From Neptuniibacter caesariensis (GTDB lineage: Bacteria > Pseudomonadota > Gammaproteobacteria > Pseudomonadales > Balneatricaceae): a stretch of DNA of 64,000 nucleotides. Made by a program: the position numbers and the translations under genes. Positions 61,102 through 64,000 of the stretch are shown piece after piece. Each line of letters begins with the position of its first letter. Within the stretch, counting starts at the first letter, position 1. Location: contig NZ_CH724127.1 of the NCBI RefSeq assembly GCF_000153345.1, positions 75,464 to 139,463 on the forward strand, read 5' to 3'. The notes under the pieces are model-generated. The model made no database searches, had not been told where the DNA came from, and saw nothing but the letters and a program-made list of their open reading frames with translations.

Positions 61102-64000
61102 TTAAACTGTTACTGGTGTCGATTGAGGTTGTGCGTCACTGATACGTTCTAACAGTGCTTCACGCTCCAACTGGGCTTTTTCATAAGCTCGATCTTTTAC
61201 CGGACCGTACCCGCGGATCTTAGCCGGAAGACTAAGTAATTGGATTGCATCCTGAAGGTTGTCACGGGTTAAGTGGGTTAGCACCGTGTTGATATCCGAC
61301 TCATATTCGCGGATTAGACGTCGCTCCATTCGGCGATCAGCACTGTAGGCAAAGATATCCAACGCTGTACCACGTAGCCCTTTAAGCTGGCTAAGTGCTT
61401 TAAATAAAGGTAGGTACTTAGCACTGAAGGTGCGCTTTTTTGGGCGACCTGTTGCCGGGTCAACTTTCGACAGAAGCGGGGGGGCAAGGTTGAATTCAAG
61501 TTGGAAGTCGCCTTCAAATTGAGCTTCCAGTTGTTCCCTGAAACTGTCTGAACTTAACTGGCGGGCAACCTCGTACTCATCCTTGTAGGCAAGCACTTTG
61601 CTGTAATTTTCAGCGACAACCGCGCTGAGTCGAGTCCCGCTTAGATTTTTTTCTACATCGGAAACTTTTCTGATCAGGTCTGCATAACGGTTTGCCAACG
61701 CATCGTTTTGGTATGCTGTCAGATGTTGCTTTTCGCGCTCAACCAGTTCTTCTAAGCTCGGCATAAACTGTAGTGGCTGAACTTCGCTTGATTGCGAAGG
61801 TTCGGCGATTTCCTTCACTTTATTCAGATCAAAAGCACCGCGACGTCCCCACATGAAAGCATCAAGGTTGGCCTGTACTGCGACACCATTCAGGCGAATA
61901 GCTTCTTCAATTGAGCTGCGTTGCAGTGGAATCAGTCCTTTCTGCCATGCAAAACCGATGCAGAAGAGGTTAATCGCCATACCGTCGCCCATGAGCTTGG
62001 TTGCCAGTGTTGATGCATCAAGGCAATAAGTACTTTCCTGACGAGCCGTATCCTTAATGACTTGTTCCATCGCCTCTGTCGGTATCTGTAAGTCAGGGTC
62101 TCGGGTGAAAGCCGCCGGCATGGTTTCGTGATTATTGATCACAACCTGGCTACGTTCTCGATCCAGTTTGCCTAGTGCTTCTTCACTGGCGCCTACCATC
62201 AGATCAAAACCGATCATCAGATCAGTTTCGCCGGCCGGGATTCGAACGGTGTGGATCTGTTCTTGTGATGGGGCAATACGGATATGGCTCATCACCGCGC
62301 CAAACTTTTGAGCGAGCCCGATCTGATCAAGCACGCCCGCGCCTTTTCCTTCTACATGGGCAGCCATGCCTAATAGCGCACTAACCGTTACAACACCGGT
62401 TCCACCGACACCCGTTAAGAGAATGTTATAAGGCTGGTTAGCCACTGGCAGAGAGGGCTCAGGTAACTCAGGAAAACCTGAATCTATACCTAAAGCAGCC
62501 GGTTTGCGTAACTTGCCACCTTTTACTGTGACAAAGCTTGGGCAGAAACCGCGCACACAACTGAAATCTTTGTTGCAAGCCGATTGGTCAATCTCGCGCT
62601 TGCGTCCGCGCTCGGTTTCTTTAGGTAGTAAAGACAAACAGTTTGATTGCACCCCGCAATCACCACAGCCTTCACAGATCTCGCTGTTGATAACAACACG
62701 CTTATCTGGATCTGCCATTTGGCCACGTTTGCGGCGGCGGCGTTTTTCCGCTGCGCAGGTTTGATCGTAGATCATAGCGGTACAGCCCGGGATATCACGC
62801 AATTCCATTTGTACTGCTTGCAGATCATCTCTGTGATGGAAGGTTACTCCGTCCGCAAAATCTGCCCGGCTAGGGTATTTATCAGGCTCGTCACTGATCA
62901 GTGCGATACGGCGGATACCTTCGCCATACAGCTGGTGGCTTATCTGCTGGACAGTCAACTGGCCGTCGATAGGCTGACCACCGGTCATGGCTACAGCATC
63001 GTTATAGAGTACTTTATAGGTGATGTTCGAACCTGCAGCGACGGCTGCTCTTATGGCAAGTAGTCCAGAGTGGAAATAGGTGCCATCCCCCAGGTTCTGG
63101 AAAACATGGCCATTTTCCGTGAACGGTTCCTGGCCGATCCAGGTGGCGCCTTCTCCACCCATCTGAGTAAATGTATCCGTGCCTCTATCCATCCAGGTTG
63201 CCATGTAATGGCAGCCTATACCGCCCAACGCGCGGCTGCCTTCCGGCACAACAGTAGAGCTGTTATGCGGACAACCAGAACAGAAATGTGGGGTTCTTTC
63301 CACTAGTGCTCTGGGTTGCTCTAATTCCGCCTCTTTATTGCTTAAAAATGCGAGGCGTTGCTGGATCGTATCGCTGTTATGAAATGGGCTCATTCGCGAC
63401 GCGATTGCTCGAGCGATCATTGCTGGAGTCAGCTCGCTAAGGCTTGTCAGTAGCTCGCTGCCCGCTGGGTCTTTTTTACCGAGGACAAGAGGTCGAGTAC
63501 CTGAACGGTCTTGCCAGCTGTAGAGCTGCTCCTTTAGCTGATCCTCAATGAGTGGGCGCTTCTCTTCGATAACCAGGATTTCGTCCAGGCCCTCGGCAAA
63601 TTCAAAGATACCTTCTGGCTCCAGTGGCCATGGCATAGCAACTTTGTACAAGCGGATGCCAATTTCAGATGCCAGCTCATGACTAATACCGAGATCTTCA
63701 AAAGCTTGTAGTACATCCAGATAGGATTTACCTGTAGTGACAATGCCTAACCGCGGCTGTTCTGAATCGATCACTGTTTTATCGAGCTTATTGTGTCTGC
63801 AGAATGCCTGAGCTGCTCGGATTTTATAGCGGTGTAAGCGTTCTTCCTGTTGGAGAGGTTTATCTGGCCAGCGTGCATTGAGGCCATCAGCAGGCAGTTC
63901 AAAATCATCCGGTACTGATATCTTTAATCGGTCTTGATTAAGATCTGCTGATATTGCCGAATCCATTACTTCTGCTAACGCTTTCATACCTACCCAGCAG
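61102..64000 (-). CDS. indolepyruvate ferredoxin oxidoreductase, fused alpha/beta, N-terminus cut by window
   Basis: Large 2-oxoacid:ferredoxin oxidoreductase that decarboxylates arylpyruvates (or branched 2-oxo acids) to acyl-CoA. About 966 residues are visible. The frame stays open past ATG 63987 to the right edge (CWVG before MKAL), and the family is ~1160 residues, so ~200 N-terminal residues are outside. Visible: thiamine-binding TPP domain (HFCSGCPHNSSTV, GIGCHYMATWMDRGT, QNLGDGTYFHSG), a 4Fe-4S motif in NSEICEGCGDCGVQSNC, and the gamma/beta domain (LLTGVGGTGVVTVSALL, LDQIGLAQKFGAV). Most likely first gene of an operon with leucine dehydrogenase. Confidence 0.9.
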   Translation of the reverse strand, partial: CWVGMKALAEVMDSAISADLNQDRLKISVPDDFELPADGLNARWPDKPLQQEERLHRYKIRAAQAFCRHNKLDKTVIDSEQPRLGIVTTGKSYLDVLQAFEDLGISHELASEIGIRLYKVAMPWPLEPEGIFEFAEGLDEILVIEEKRPLIEDQLKEQLYSWQDRSGTRPLVLGKKDPAGSELLTSLSELTPAMIARAIASRMSPFHNSDTIQQRLAFLSNKEAELEQPRALVERTPHFCSGCPHNSSTVVPEGSRALGGIGCHYMATWMDRGTDTFTQMGGEGATWIGQEPFTENGHVFQNLGDGTYFHSGLLAIRAAVAAGSNITYKVLYNDAVAMTGGQPIDGQLTVQQISHQLYGEGIRRIALISDEPDKYPSRADFADGVTFHHRDDLQAVQMELRDIPGCTAMIYDQTCAAEKRRRRKRGQMADPDKRVVINSEICEGCGDCGVQSNCLSLLPKETERGRKREIDQSACNKDFSCVRGFCPSFVTVKGGKLRKPAALGIDSGFPELPEPSLPVANQPYNILLTGVGGTGVVTVSALLGMAAHVEGKGAGVLDQIGLAQKFGAVMSHIRIAPSQEQIHTVRIPAGETDLMIGFDLMVGASEEALGKLDRERSQVVINNHETMPAAFTRDPDLQIPTEAMEQVIKDTARQESTYCLDASTLATKLMGDGMAINLFCIGFAWQKGLIPLQRSSIEEAIRLNGVAVQANLDAFMWGRRGAFDLNKVKEIAEPSQSSEVQPLQFMPSLEELVEREKQHLTAYQNDALANRYADLIRKVSDVEKNLSGTRLSAVVAENYSKVLAYKDEYEVARQLSSDSFREQLEAQFEGDFQLEFNLAPPLLSKVDPATGRPKKRTFSAKYLPLFKALSQLKGLRGTALDIFAYSADRRMERRLIREYESDINTVLTHLTRDNLQDAIQLLSLPAKIRGYGPVKDRAYEKAQLEREALLERISDAQPQSTPVTV

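Noticed and set aside
62647-63063. 138-codon antisense frame inside the indolepyruvate oxidoreductase gene
   Set aside because: Shadow of conserved catalytic domain coding sequence.

Overview
The window looks like chromosomal DNA of a marine gammaproteobacterium of the Oceanospirillales type (Neptunomonas/Amphritea/Marinobacterium-like). The reasons are the full-length PlsB, RsmJ, FolX, SlyX and LysR repertoire, the ppa-fbp-mpl neighbourhood shared with other gammaproteobacteria, a long-form LeuA, an H-NOX signalling locus and very many cyclic-di-GMP proteins. Genus placement is inference only. I see no insertion sequence, prophage, CRISPR array or rRNA operon.

Layout. 1-5.8 kb: housekeeping block (ppa fragment, fbp, mpl, ubiX, tsaB, uppP, rsmJ). 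ppa and uppP each carry a single-base frameshift that looks like a sequence error. 5.8-14.9 kb: plsB and slyX, a membrane-anchored cold-shock protein, a DsbA/FrnE-like thioredoxin-fold protein, a nitronate monooxygenase, a LemA/M48-peptidase pair and folX. 15.0-26.0 kb: the most interesting part, a divergent ten-gene signalling island. The left arm encodes an H-NOX heme sensor, its soluble histidine kinase, a stand-alone receiver and a receiver/degenerate HD-GYP protein. The right arm encodes an HTH-receiver regulator, receiver-GGDEF(degenerate)-EAL, receiver-HDOD, an orphan PhnD-like periplasmic binding protein, a membrane histidine kinase and a second receiver/degenerate HD-GYP protein. The 150-bp gap between the arms holds three copies of CAAATGTC. 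It resembles the Hno nitric-oxide/c-di-GMP network of Shewanella and Vibrio, gathered in one place and extended with a second sensory input.

26.0-34.6 kb: a KAS III-like condensing enzyme, a PAS-GGDEF cyclase, an Lrp-type regulator, leuA, purT, a small stress-like membrane protein, a PhnA-like zinc-ribbon protein and ansA. 34.7-45.7 kb: a second c-di-GMP block (LysM-FecR protein with CHASE2-GGDEF-EAL; a two-repeat DNA-binding/nuclease-like protein; PAS-GGDEF-EAL; membrane GGDEF; a GGDEF gene split by an in-frame stop). 45.7-49.2 kb: LysR regulator divergent from azoR, glutathionyl-hydroquinone reductase and pirin genes, a quinone/electrophile defence unit. 49.2-54.6 kb: ugpQ, a YfcG-like GST, a LysM-like membrane protein, Smr, an EAL protein, DUF924 and DUF72.

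54.7-56.7 kb: motA-motB-PilZ operon, a flagellar stator with its own probable c-di-GMP receptor. 56.8-57.0 kb: initiator tRNA-Met followed by a terminator and a decayed partial copy of the same tRNA. 57.1-58.5 kb: a lipoprotein and a small helical protein. 58.5-64.0 kb: NSS transporter, leucine dehydrogenase and a fused indolepyruvate ferredoxin oxidoreductase cut by the window edge, probably for amino-acid or 2-oxo-acid catabolism.

Taken together, much of the window serves the motile-to-sessile decision: NO and other inputs feed cyclases and phosphodiesterases, and at least two outputs (PilZ with the stator, HTH-receiver with its promoter region) are encoded nearby.
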